Source of the DNA: Sandarakinorhabdus sp.
GTDB taxonomy: Bacteria > Pseudomonadota > Alphaproteobacteria > Sphingomonadales > Sphingomonadaceae
Direction: 5' to 3'
DNA: 15,038 bases
Assembly: GCA_025458465.1 (NCBI GenBank)
Contig: JALOSK010000078.1
Span: 1-15,038, forward strand
Below are positions 7,550 through 14,721 of the stretch, one piece after another (position 1 is the first letter of the stretch; each line of letters starts with the position of its first letter). The notes under the pieces are model-generated. The model was not told the DNA's origin. It saw only the letters and a list, made by a program, of their open reading frames with translations, and ran no database searches. The position numbers and the translations under genes are program-made.

Positions 7550-7971
7550 GTGATTGCCCCTTTGTTGGACGCCGTCCGTTTTCGGGGAAACCTGGATTTG
7601 CCGATTGGCAGCCAGGCGCCAGCGTGCTGATGGTTACGCATCGCTTGCGGAAAAGTTCCATCCTCACCGCAGTTGGCCGCACATGCAATTGAAACTGCTG
7701 ATGAAATGGCGTCATACAAGCCGCTCCCGCATCGGAACCGACCTCCGGGGCGCGGAAGCTGAACGCGGCGATACTTCAGGCCCTGCCAGTGGAACGCATT
7801 TCCGTGCCGCAATCGCCGGAACAGCCCGGAAATTGGGACCAGACATGGAACCTTTCGGCGCTGGCGCACTTCTATCATCTTCAAACCGACGCCCGTCGCC
7901 GGTCAATTTCGCGTCCCTGTCCTCGGCAATGCAAGGGATGCCTGTTTTTCGCCCGAGAGCCGGAGACCTTC
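7550..7971. other. Divergent intergenic region between the copA leader gene and aox
   Basis: These 422 bp separate two divergently read units and must contain both promoters. The AAAGGGG at 7557-7563 serves the minus-strand TTG gene. A weak plus-strand sigma70-like pair is TTGAAA (7689-7694) and CATACA (7713-7718) with an 18-base spacer; it is only a suggestion. GGAG at 7962-7965 is the aox ribosome site, six bases before its ATG. I found no clear FNR (TTGAT-N4-ATCAA), CueR or NsrR operator by eye. Confidence 0.45.
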
Positions 7972-8697
7972 ATGGTCAACAACCTTCTTACACCAAGTCC
8001 CCAGTCCATTGCCCAGGAAAGCGTTGCGGAGCCACTTGTTCACCACCCGCCACACGGTTTTTCGGATCATTTCGCCCTGGGGTTCACAAAGGTTCTGCGC
8101 TTCGCTGCCGACACTTTCTTTGCCAAACGCTATGGCCACCGCGCGATTGTGCTGGAAACAGTGGCAGGCGTGCCCGGCATGGTCGGCGCCACGATTCAGC
8201 ACCTGACCTCGCTGCGGCGAATGCAGGACGATCACGGCTGGATCCGCACATTGATGGAGGAAGCCGAGAACGAGCGCATGCACCTGATGACCTTCATCGC
8301 CATCGCGCAGCCGACCTGGTTTGAACGATTGGTCATCCAGCTTGTGCAGGGCGGCTTTTATATCGCGTTCTTCCTGCTCTACCTCGTGTCGCCCCGCACG
8401 GCCCACCGCATCGTCGGCTATTTCGAGGAGGAAGCGGTGATGAGCTACAGCTTCTACCTCGCCGAGATTGACGAAGGCCGCGCCGAGAACGTGCCTGCCC
8501 CGGCAATCGCGCGGCATTACTGGAAGCTGCCGGCCGATGCGACGTTGCGCGATGTGGTGCTTGTGGTGCGTGCCGATGAAGCGCACCATCGCGATATCAA
8601 CCATGATTTTGCCAGCAAGATCGCTGGCGGGCCAAGACCGGAACGCCTCCCGGCGCCCTACCCGGAGCATGCCGACGACATCCGGATGACGGTGTGA
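7972..8697 (+). CDS. aox: Alternative oxidase (cyanide-insensitive diiron ubiquinol oxidase)
   Basis: This 241-residue protein carries all the diiron motifs of alternative oxidase. They are LET at 61-63 (Glu62), ENERMHL at 99-105 (Glu101, His104), a conserved acidic run FEEEAVMSY at 151-159, and [11 protein letters not shown] at 201-211 (Glu203, His206). HLTSLRRM (77-84) and VPGMVG also match. It binds one leaflet of the inner membrane through hydrophobic helices, including [13 protein letters not shown]. The enzyme oxidises ubiquinol and reduces oxygen to water without pumping protons; the family resists cyanide and is comparatively NO-tolerant. The start at 7972 is supported by GGAG with 6-base spacing. 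A longer in-frame extension to 7789 has no alternative-oxidase character. The truncated haemoglobin begins 22 bases later. Confidence 0.95.
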   Translation: MVNNLLTPSPQSIAQESVAEPLVHHPPHGFSDHFALGFTKVLRFAADTFFAKRYGHRAIVLETVAGVPGMVGATIQHLTSLRRMQDDHGWIRTLMEEAENERMHLMTFIAIAQPTWFERLVIQLVQGGFYIAFFLLYLVSPRTAHRIVGYFEEEAVMSYSFYLAEIDEGRAENVPAPAIARHYWKLPADATLRDVVLVVRADEAHHRDINHDFASKIAGGPRPERLPAPYPEHADDIRMTV

Positions 8698-8719
8698 CGC
8701 CGCAGTTTCTCATGATCGG

Positions 8720-9133
8720 ATGTTCGCAATGAGTGCCGAGCCGCAAATCACCGAGGCGCAGATCAAGGTGCTGATTCCGCGCTTTTACGATCGGGTGCGC
8801 GCCGATGGGTTCATTGGGCCGGTGTTTGCCGACGCGATCGACAACTGGCCGCCGCATCTGGAGAAATTGATGGATTTCTGGTCGTCGGTGATGCTGACCA
8901 GCGGCCGTTACAAGGGCAATCCGATGGCCGCGCACATGAAGCATATCGCCACGATCACGCCGCCGATGTTTGATCGCTGGCTGGCGTTGTGGGCAGATGT
9001 GACATCCGAAACGCTGCCCGCCGGCATCGCACAGGCATTGCAGGAACGGGCCGAGCGCATCGCCAAGAGCCTGAAGCTGGCCCTGTATTTCCGGCTGCCG
9101 CCGCGCACCGAGCCTCTTGAACAGGAACGCTGA
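8720..9133 (+). CDS. Group III truncated haemoglobin
   Basis: This is a 137-residue 2-on-2 globin. It shows the B helix FYDRVRAD (Phe22-Tyr23, positions B9 and B10), GPVFADAI, the group III hallmark WPPHLEKLMDFWSSVMLTSGR, then YKGNPMAAH with likely proximal haem ligand His72, and FDRWLALW with the Trp (about 87) expected at G8. Group III globins bind O2 and NO, and characterised members affect NO or oxygen handling. It is cytoplasmic, with no signal peptide. A second ATG at 8729, with GGA eight bases before it, is an equally good start and would shorten the protein by three residues. It follows aox by 22 bases and precedes the DUF1971 gene by one base, so the three are likely one operon. Confidence 0.93.
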   Translation: MFAMSAEPQITEAQIKVLIPRFYDRVRADGFIGPVFADAIDNWPPHLEKLMDFWSSVMLTSGRYKGNPMAAHMKHIATITPPMFDRWLALWADVTSETLPAGIAQALQERAERIAKSLKLALYFRLPPRTEPLEQER

Positions 9134-9134
9134 G

Positions 9135-9464
9135 ATGGCTGCTTACCGCTCGACACCCGTGTTCGACGAAATCACTTTGCCCGCTGCTCTGCGTGCTGAT
9201 CACCGCACCAAGGCCGGCACATGGGGCGTCATCACTGTTCTGGAGGGTGAGCTACTCTTGACCTGCGCCGGCGTGGCGGAACCGCTTGTGCTGTCGCCCG
9301 GTCGGCCTGGACTGGTTCGGCCTGAACAAACCCATTTCGTGACACCCCTGAGTGCCATGCGAATGCGCGTCGATTTTCATGATTCAGAGCCGGAAATGAC
9401 TGCCCTGACGAAGGTCGACGGCGCCACACCACCATCTGATGACATCCCGTCAGTCATTGCATGA
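9135..9464 (+). CDS. DUF1971 (cupin-like, TehB-associated) protein
   Basis: This 109-residue protein has the DUF1971 layout: YRSTPVFDEITLPAALRADH, then RTKAGTWGVITVLEGELLLT, VLSPGRPGLVRPEQTHFV and MRMRVDFHD. It is a single-domain beta-barrel of the cupin type, and some homologues are fused to or sit beside the tellurite-resistance methyltransferase TehB. No enzymatic activity is established, and a metal or small-molecule binding role is a guess from the fold. The start at 9135 is preferred over an in-frame ATG at 9117 inside the globin gene: AGGA at 9123-9126 gives eight-base spacing, and the stop-start arrangement is a single base apart. It is the last gene of the aox-globin operon. The final 20 residues are polar and outside the domain. 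Confidence 0.85.
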   Translation: MAAYRSTPVFDEITLPAALRADHRTKAGTWGVITVLEGELLLTCAGVAEPLVLSPGRPGLVRPEQTHFVTPLSAMRMRVDFHDSEPEMTALTKVDGATPPSDDIPSVIA

Positions 9465-9910
9465 TCCTCAACGGCCATGTTGGCTGCTGGAGATGGTTCA
9501 TGGGGGTGAGCCGTCGTTCGGGCAGATTTAGGCAACGGACGGCACATAACCAGCGCGCAATTTTTTCGAAACCTGCCTGTCCGGTGACGGCCCACAATCA
9601 GACAATATACCGGCCTTCCCAAGATTGTGACGCGGGGTGCCGGAACGCCTGTCAGTCCGCCTTGAGGTCTTGGCTCGACAGCAGTGATTGGCACTCCGGC
9701 GGCGAGCGGCACCACCGCTGCGATGGCTACTGCACGGCGCACCTCGGCGGGGAGTTAGTGGTGATTCATGATCACGCTGCAATTCAAAGCAAGTGAGCAA
9801 TCACTTTTCTTTGGCCAATATGGCCTGCCCTTTCGTTCGGCGGCGCACGGCGCCGCATTGGCTGCGATGGCGCTTGACCAGGCAAGTTTGCAGCGCCAGC
9901 CTTTGCCACG
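9465..9910. other. Gene-free stretch before mobA
   Basis: I could not support any gene in these 446 bp; the open frames look like noise. The stretch should contain the end of the aox operon transcript and the mobA promoter. It holds a 7-bp inverted repeat with a 23-base loop (CACAATC at 9593-9599, GATTGTG at 9623-9629) and a tighter palindrome listed separately at 9791-9806. No convincing -35/-10 pair or FNR-type site was identified. Confidence 0.5.
9791..9806. promoter_or_regulatory. Perfect 6-4-6 palindrome upstream of mobA
   Basis: AAGTGAGCAATCACTT is a perfect inverted repeat with six-base arms and a four-base centre. It lies 104 bases before the mobA ATG. The half-site spacing (GTGA-N4-TCAC) does not fit CRP/FNR family sites, which need six bases between these tetramers. 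It could bind a dimeric regulator of another family or form a small hairpin. No regulator gene is next to it. Confidence 0.3.
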
Positions 9911-10486
9911 ATGGATCGCACTGCAATCGTGATTGCCGCCGGGGGCGAAGCCCGCCGCATGGGCGGCAACAAGCCGGCTCGGCTGCTGGCCGGGAAACGG
10001 CTGATCGATCATGTGCTGGATTTTGCGCTGGCCCAGGGCAGGCCATTGGCGCTCGCCGCGAACAGCCCGGTTTCCGGCGTTGAGCTGCCACACCTGCCCG
10101 ACGCCACGCCCGGCATCGGCCCGATCAGTGCGCTGGCCAGCGGCATGGATTTTGCTGCCGCACAGGGCTGCGGCACCGTTCTGATGGTCGGCTGCGACAT
10201 GCCTTTTCTGCCGTCGGACCTGCTGCCCCGGTTGCTGGCGGCGCTGCCCGGCCATGGCGCGGCGCTGCCGGAAAGTGGCGGGCGGCTGCATCCGATGGCC
10301 GGGCTGTGGCGGGTCGATCAGGTTGCGCTGGCGGACTATATCGCAGCGGGCAAGCAATCGCTGTGGGGCTTTGCCGAACGCCAGGGGCTGGTGCGGGTGG
10401 CGTGGCCGGATGGCCCGTTTGCCAATATCAACAACCCGGACGATCTGGCGGCGGCCGCCGCCCGGCTCAAAATGCCAGCGCGCTGA
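9911..10486 (+). CDS. mobA: Molybdenum cofactor guanylyltransferase MobA
   Basis: This 191-residue nucleotidyltransferase has the P-loop-like AAGGEARRMGGNK at 9-21 (GTP binding), PGIGPISALASGM at 67-79, GCDMPFLP at 94-101 (Mg/GTP site), HPMAGLW at 127-133 and FANINNPDDL at 170-179, all as in E. coli MobA. It transfers GMP to the molybdenum cofactor to make the guanine dinucleotide forms. DMSO-reductase-family enzymes such as NarG need bis-MGD, so the gene fits beside the nitrate reductase operon. It runs towards moeA and the two stop regions overlap by 20 bp. No Shine-Dalgarno is evident before the ATG, so the exact start is slightly uncertain. Confidence 0.93.
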   Translation: MDRTAIVIAAGGEARRMGGNKPARLLAGKRLIDHVLDFALAQGRPLALAANSPVSGVELPHLPDATPGIGPISALASGMDFAAAQGCGTVLMVGCDMPFLPSDLLPRLLAALPGHGAALPESGGRLHPMAGLWRVDQVALADYIAAGKQSLWGFAERQGLVRVAWPDGPFANINNPDDLAAAAARLKMPAR

Positions 10487-11693
10487 CCAATGTGCCGGCC
10501 GGCAGCGCCGGCTGACCGGGCGGGCAGCGGATCAGCCAGTCGGCCCGGGCCAGTGCGGCCTGGGCGCTGCTGTCCTGCTGGGCCAGTGGCACCAGCCCAT
10601 CGGCTTCACCACTGGCACGCACAAAGGTCTCGCGGCAGCCAGTGGCGGGCAGTGGCGCGGCCAGCGGCAGCCGCTGCCAGCGCAACACGGCCGACGTTGC
10701 CTGCCCCTGCAGGCGCGCCAGCAGGGGGCGCAGGAACAGGGCGGCCGTCACCAGCGCGGCGGTGGGATTGCCGGGCAGGCCCAGCACCCAGCGGCCGCGT
10801 GCCCGGCCCAGCCACACCGGCTTGCCGGGCTTGATCGCCACCTTGGCAAACAACAGTTCCAGGCCATGCGCGGCAAACATCGGCCGCGCCAGATCATGAT
10901 CACCCACCGATGCGCCGCCCGTCACGATCACCAGTTCGGCCAGTGCCAGCGCCTCGCGCGCCTGCGCGGTGAGCAGGGCCAGATTGTCCCGCCCCTGCGC
11001 GCGGCGCACGATGCTGGCGCCGGCGCACACCGCCATGGCGGCAGCACCGTGGCTGGCACTGTCGGGGATGCTTTCGGCGCGGCGATGGGCCTGGCCGGGC
11101 GGCACGATTTCATCGCCGGTGGCAATGATGGCCACGCGTGGGCGGCGATGGACGTGCAGATGCGCCATATCGGCTGCAGCAGCGGCCACCATCGCCGGTG
11201 CGTGCAGGCGGGTGCCCGCTTTCAGCAGCAGCGCGCCCGCGGCAAAATCGCTGGCGGCGGCACGGATATGGCGGGCCGACCCGATAGCATCGGCAATGCG
11301 CACATGATCGCCATCGCGCGTCGTGTCCTCCTGCATCACCACGCGATCAGCGCCGCATGGCAGCGGCGCTCCGGTGAAGATGCGCACGGCCTGCCCCGGT
11401 TGCAGCATGCCGGCAAAGCCCGCCCCGGCCCGCGCCTCGCCGATCACCGGCAGAACCGCACCCGGCGCGAGGCTGGCCGCTGCCACGGCATAGCCATCCA
11501 TGGCCGAAACCGGCGCGGCCGGCCGGTCGCAGCGGGCAAACAGCGGTTCGGCCAGCACGCGGCCAGCGGCAGCGGCAATCGGCACGCGTTCGATGCCCAG
11601 CGGCACCACTGCCGCTTCGATCAGGGCGATGGCATCGGCAAAATCCACCAGGCCGGCCTTGGCGACCAGCGGCGGCGACAGCGCCATGTTCAT
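10467..11693 (-). CDS. moeA: Molybdopterin molybdotransferase MoeA
   Basis: This 408-residue protein is the normal length for MoeA. Motifs in order are PAAPVSAMDGYAV (58-70), RIFTGAPLP (104-112), ADRVVMQED (115-123), ATGDEIVPPG (191-200), VTGGASVGDHD (257-267), KPGKPVWLG (288-296) and GLPGNPTAALV (305-315). MoeA inserts molybdate into adenylated molybdopterin to yield active Moco in the cytoplasm. The ATG at 11693 is chosen because AAGGAG lies seven bases before it and because it overlaps the moaB stop as ATGA. A GTG six bases upstream would be too close to that ribosome site. It is the last gene of the nar-moa operon and overlaps the convergent mobA by 20 bp. Confidence 0.95.
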   Translation of the reverse strand: MNMALSPPLVAKAGLVDFADAIALIEAAVVPLGIERVPIAAAAGRVLAEPLFARCDRPAAPVSAMDGYAVAAASLAPGAVLPVIGEARAGAGFAGMLQPGQAVRIFTGAPLPCGADRVVMQEDTTRDGDHVRIADAIGSARHIRAAASDFAAGALLLKAGTRLHAPAMVAAAAADMAHLHVHRRPRVAIIATGDEIVPPGQAHRRAESIPDSASHGAAAMAVCAGASIVRRAQGRDNLALLTAQAREALALAELVIVTGGASVGDHDLARPMFAAHGLELLFAKVAIKPGKPVWLGRARGRWVLGLPGNPTAALVTAALFLRPLLARLQGQATSAVLRWQRLPLAAPLPATGCRETFVRASGEADGLVPLAQQDSSAQAALARADWLIRCPPGQPALPAGTLVSALAF

Positions 11694-12226
11694 GCGCACA
11701 CTCCTTGCAGACGCGGCAACAGGCCCGCGATGGAGCAGGGCCGGTGCCGGCTGTCGAACTCTGCGCCCAGCACGCCATCCCAGGCATCACGGCAGGCGCC
11801 GGGCGATCCCGGCAGGCAGAAGATGAAACGATCGCCCGCCTGGCCGGCAAAGGCCCGCGATTGCAGCGTGGAGACCCCCACCGTCTTGTGGCTGGCCAGG
11901 TGGAACAGCACCGAAAACCCGTCCATCATCCGGCTCAGCATCGGCAGCACGGCTTCCGGCGTCAGGTCGCGCGGAGTGAAACCGGTGCCGCCGGTGGTCA
12001 GGATGATCTCCACGTCCGGATCGGCCAGCCACAGATACAGCTGCTGGCGGATGGCGGCGACATCATCAGACACCAGCGCGCGGGCTGCCAGCACATGGCC
12101 AGCCGCCGTCAGGCGCCCGACCAGCACATCGCCCGATCCATCGGTTGCAGCTGTGCGCGTGTCAGACACGGTGAGCACGGCGATGTGGAGCGGGTGGAAG
12201 GTGAGATTTTCGTCGATGCCGGCCAT
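11690..12226 (-). CDS. moaB: MoaB/MogA-family molybdenum cofactor protein (probable molybdopterin adenylyltransferase)
   Basis: This 178-residue MoCF-fold protein has HIAVLTVSDTR (14-24), ILTTGGTGFTPRDLTPEAV (75-93; the nucleotide-binding GGTG loop), GFSVLFHL, STLQSRAFAGQ and IFCLPGSPGACRDAW (135-149). The family activates molybdopterin by adenylation before MoeA inserts molybdate. No mogA is visible in the window, so this protein probably supplies that step; E. coli MoaB itself lacks a clear role, so caution is needed. The start is set by a strong GGAGG six bases upstream. That GGAGG is made of the last two glycine codons of moaA. There is a 2-base gap from moaA and an ATGA overlap with moeA. 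Confidence 0.9.
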   Translation of the reverse strand: MAGIDENLTFHPLHIAVLTVSDTRTAATDGSGDVLVGRLTAAGHVLAARALVSDDVAAIRQQLYLWLADPDVEIILTTGGTGFTPRDLTPEAVLPMLSRMMDGFSVLFHLASHKTVGVSTLQSRAFAGQAGDRFIFCLPGSPGACRDAWDGVLGAEFDSRHRPCSIAGLLPRLQGVCA

Positions 12227-12228
12227 CG

Positions 12229-13218
12229 TCAGCCTCCGATCGATGCAAGATGGGGGGTGGCGCCGCTGTTGCCGGCGTGCAGGCGGTGGGCAGGCGCCTT
12301 GGTGGCGGTGGCGGCGATGATGCGCGCCACCAGCGCGTCGTGATCTTCGTCGCGTTGCAGCCAGGGGCGCAGCGCGATGCCGCCATCGCCGAACAGGCAC
12401 AGGTGCAGCCGGCCATCGGCCGACAGGCGCAGCCGGTTGCAGCTGGCGCAGAAATCGCGGGAATAAGGCGCGATGATGCCGATGCGACCACGGGCTGAGG
12501 CGTGGCCATATTCGATGGCCGGGCCGGCGCCCATCTGGCGCGGCAGACGCTGCCAGCCGCGCGCTTCCAGCTGGCTGATCACTGCGCTGGCCGGCAGATG
12601 GTGGCGGGCGAAATGGTCCGGGTTGCTGCCAGTGCGCATCACTTCGATGAAGCGCAGCGACAGATCATGGGCGGCGACGAAATCGATCATCGCCGGCAGT
12701 TCGTCATCATTCACGCCGCGCATCAGCACGGCATTCAGCTTGATCGTGTCAAACCCGGCGGTGCGGGCGGCAGCCACGCCGGCCAGCACCTCGCCCAGCC
12801 GGTCGTGGCCGGTGATGGCGGCAAAACGGGCAGGATCAAGGCTGTCGACACTGATGTTGATGGCGCTGATGCCGGCATCGCGCCAGGCCTGCGCGCGCTC
12901 CGCCAGTTTCCAGCCATTGGTGGTGATCGCCAGCCGGCGCACGCCGGGCACGCCGGCCACGGCGCGGGCGATTTCGGGCAGATCGGTACGGGTGCCCGGC
13001 TCGCCACCGGTCAGCCGCACCTTCCACAGGCCCAGCCGGGCAAAGGCGGTGACCGCGCGGCCAATCTCGTCGGGACGCAACGGCGGCACGGCTTTCGCTG
13101 GCTTCTGGTAGCCGTTCGGCAGGCAATATTGGCAGCGGAAATTGCAGACATCGGTGACCGACAGGCGCAGATATTCAAAGCGCCGGCCATGAGTGTCGTG
13201 CAGGCTGGTGGCCATCAT
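12229..13218 (-). CDS. moaA: GTP 3',8-cyclase MoaA (radical SAM)
   Basis: This 329-residue enzyme converts GTP to the cyclic intermediate in the first step of molybdopterin synthesis, together with MoaC. The SAM-cleaving [4Fe-4S] cluster is held by CNFRCQYC (Cys25, Cys29, Cys32). LTGGEPGTR (69-77), TTNGWKL (99-105), NISVDSLDP (121-129) and KLNAVLMRGVN (160-170) follow. The second cluster, which binds GTP, uses Cys257, Cys260 and Cys274. The protein ends in Ile-Gly-Gly, the essential C-terminal double glycine, so it is complete. Its ATG overlaps the isomerase stop as ATGA. A second Met follows directly. moaC, moaD and moaE are not in the window. Confidence 0.96.
   Translation of the reverse strand: MMATSLHDTHGRRFEYLRLSVTDVCNFRCQYCLPNGYQKPAKAVPPLRPDEIGRAVTAFARLGLWKVRLTGGEPGTRTDLPEIARAVAGVPGVRRLAITTNGWKLAERAQAWRDAGISAINISVDSLDPARFAAITGHDRLGEVLAGVAAARTAGFDTIKLNAVLMRGVNDDELPAMIDFVAAHDLSLRFIEVMRTGSNPDHFARHHLPASAVISQLEARGWQRLPRQMGAGPAIEYGHASARGRIGIIAPYSRDFCASCNRLRLSADGRLHLCLFGDGGIALRPWLQRDEDHDALVARIIAATATKAPAHRLHAGNSGATPHLASIGG
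12233..12237 (-). promoter_or_regulatory. moaB ribosome-binding site embedded in the moaA C-terminal Gly-Gly codons
   Basis: On the minus strand the final codons of moaA read ATC-GGA-GGC-TGA. The GGAGG inside them lies six bases before the moaB ATG at 12226 and decides that start. The same bases encode the functionally required C-terminal glycines of MoaA. Confidence 0.75.
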
Positions 13219-14027
13219 TGCACCAATGGGCTGTCAGCCGTGCGCAGCGTCACGCCGGTCACGGGTGTTTGCCCGGCAAGAATGGCGAGATATTGCGCGA
13301 CACCGCGGCGAAACGCGTGTTCTTCCAGGCTTGCGCGGATCGCCGGTTCCACCAGATCGAAGGGCAGCACTTCGCCGTCCACCCGGCGACCGGCGCGGAT
13401 GATGTGGACGCCGTGATTGGTGCGCACCGGATCGGGGCAAAGTTCGCCGGGTGCCAATGCAAACAAGGCGGCTTCGAATTCCGGCACGGTCTGGCCGCGG
13501 CTGATCTGGCCCAGGTTGCCGCCCTGTTCGCGCGACGGACAGGCCGAATGCTGGCGGGCGAGATCGGCGAAACAGCCCGGATCTGCCTGAATCTGGCGCA
13601 GCAACGTGCGCGCATCGCCGACAGCGAGGCCAAAGCCAAGGCTGTCGCTGCGCGGGACAGAGATCAGGATATGCTCGGCCTCCACCAATGTATCGCTGCT
13701 GAAACGCGTCGGGTTGCGATCATAATGGCGGCGGGCTTCCTCGTGCGTGGCAGTGGGCACCTGCACTTCCTGTTCCAGCAGCGCCTCGATGCGGGCGTCT
13801 TCCGGAGTCAGCGGCCGGCCCTTGGCGTCGGCCAGAGCGGGGGCCGCGATGCCCAAGCGATCGGCCTCCGCCAGCAGCAGCTGGCGCACGGCCAGCGCGC
13901 GGGCGGCGGAGTCCCAGGCGGTGGCGGCGTCTGCGGCCGGGTGATGTTGGGCCTCGGCGGCGATCAGGGCGACCGGGATCTCCTGATCGCCCACCGTCAC
14001 CGGGCCGGGGGTGAAATTTTCAACCAT
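13215..14027 (-). CDS. Parvulin-type peptidyl-prolyl isomerase of the nitrate reductase operon (NifM/PpiC-like)
   Basis: This 270-residue protein has no signal peptide, so it should act in the cytoplasm. A helical N-terminal half (about 1-110, with HEEARRHYDRNPTRFS just before the catalytic domain) leads into a parvulin domain at about 115-212. That domain includes VEAEHILISVP, FADLARQHSACPSREQGGNL, GQTVPEFEAALFALAPGEL and VRTNHGVHIIRAG. A short helical tail follows. In Pseudomonas aeruginosa a gene of this type also sits between narI and a moaA copy, so the order is conserved. A role in folding or cofactor loading of cytoplasmic NarGH is the likely reading but is inferred. TCCTT on the plus strand at 14036-14040 gives AAGGA eight bases before ATG. 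The gene overlaps narI by eight bases and moaA by four. Confidence 0.9.
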   Translation of the reverse strand: MVENFTPGPVTVGDQEIPVALIAAEAQHHPAADAATAWDSAARALAVRQLLLAEADRLGIAAPALADAKGRPLTPEDARIEALLEQEVQVPTATHEEARRHYDRNPTRFSSDTLVEAEHILISVPRSDSLGFGLAVGDARTLLRQIQADPGCFADLARQHSACPSREQGGNLGQISRGQTVPEFEAALFALAPGELCPDPVRTNHGVHIIRAGRRVDGEVLPFDLVEPAIRASLEEHAFRRGVAQYLAILAGQTPVTGVTLRTADSPLVQ

Positions 14028-14721
14028 GTTTCAGATCCTTGCGGGTGCGCACGATCTGGTAACCGGGCCGCCACAGATAGCGCACCGGGGCCGACAGCAT
14101 ATGCACCAGCCGCGTGAAGGGGAACAGGAACAGGATCAGCAGCCCCAGCGACAGATGCGCCTTGAAGATGGGGTGCACACCGGTGATGTGGCTGGCGGCA
14201 TCACCCTGGAAGGTGAAGATGCCCTGCGCCCACGACATGAACTTCACCATCTCGCTGCCATCCAGATGCCCGGCCGAAAGCGGGATAGTGGCTAGCCCCA
14301 GTGCCAGTTGCAGCCACAGCAGCAGGATCACCATATTGTCGGAAAAGCTCGACGCGGCGCGGATGCGCGGATCGAAGAAGCGGCGGTGGATCAGCAGCGT
14401 GGCGCCGATGATCGCCATCACCCCGGCAATGCCGCCAGCGACGATGGCCAGCACCTGCTTGGCACCGTGGCTGATGCCCACCGCATCGAACAACGCGATG
14501 GGGGTGAGCAGACCGCCCAGGTGACCCAGAAAGATCACCAGCACGCCAACGTGGAACAGCACTGATCCCCACATCAACTGGCGGCGGCGCAGCAGCTGGC
14601 TGGAACCGGCGCGCCACGAATAGGGCTCGCGGTCGTAGCGGATCACCGATCCGACGGCGAGCACGGCCAGCGCCACATAGGGGAAAATGCCAAACATCAG
14701 ATTGTGCAGGAATTCAGCCAT
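14020..14721 (-). CDS. narI: Respiratory nitrate reductase gamma subunit NarI (cytochrome b)
   Basis: This 233-residue integral membrane protein has five hydrophobic helices, the first at about 9-27. The family's four haem-ligating histidines are present: His57 and His67 (FHVGVLVIFLGHLGG), His189 (FKAHLSLGL) and His207 (TRLVHMLSAP), close to positions 56, 66, 187 and 205 of E. coli NarI. It takes electrons from quinol on the periplasmic side and passes them through two b haems to NarH and NarG. RYDREPYSWRAGSSQLL (28-44) is a typical cytoplasmic segment after helix one. AAGGA nine bases upstream supports the ATG at 14721. The gene overlaps narJ and the isomerase gene by eight bases each. A longer in-frame extension would run through narJ and is rejected. 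Confidence 0.96.
   Translation of the reverse strand: MAEFLHNLMFGIFPYVALAVLAVGSVIRYDREPYSWRAGSSQLLRRRQLMWGSVLFHVGVLVIFLGHLGGLLTPIALFDAVGISHGAKQVLAIVAGGIAGVMAIIGATLLIHRRFFDPRIRAASSFSDNMVILLLWLQLALGLATIPLSAGHLDGSEMVKFMSWAQGIFTFQGDAASHITGVHPIFKAHLSLGLLILFLFPFTRLVHMLSAPVRYLWRPGYQIVRTRKDLKHG

Noticed and set aside
7789..7971. Longer alternative oxidase start adding 61 residues
   Set aside because: The extension does not look like an oxidase N-terminus. The ATG at 7972 has GGAG six bases upstream.
7550..7971. FNR, NsrR or CueR operator upstream of aox or copA
   Set aside because: No stretch matched the consensus half-sites and spacing well enough by eye; only weak partial matches were present.
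10254..12320. 688-residue plus-strand frame opposite moeA and moaB
   Set aside because: Its low-complexity antisense composition conflicts with three well-identified genes (mobA, moeA, moaB).
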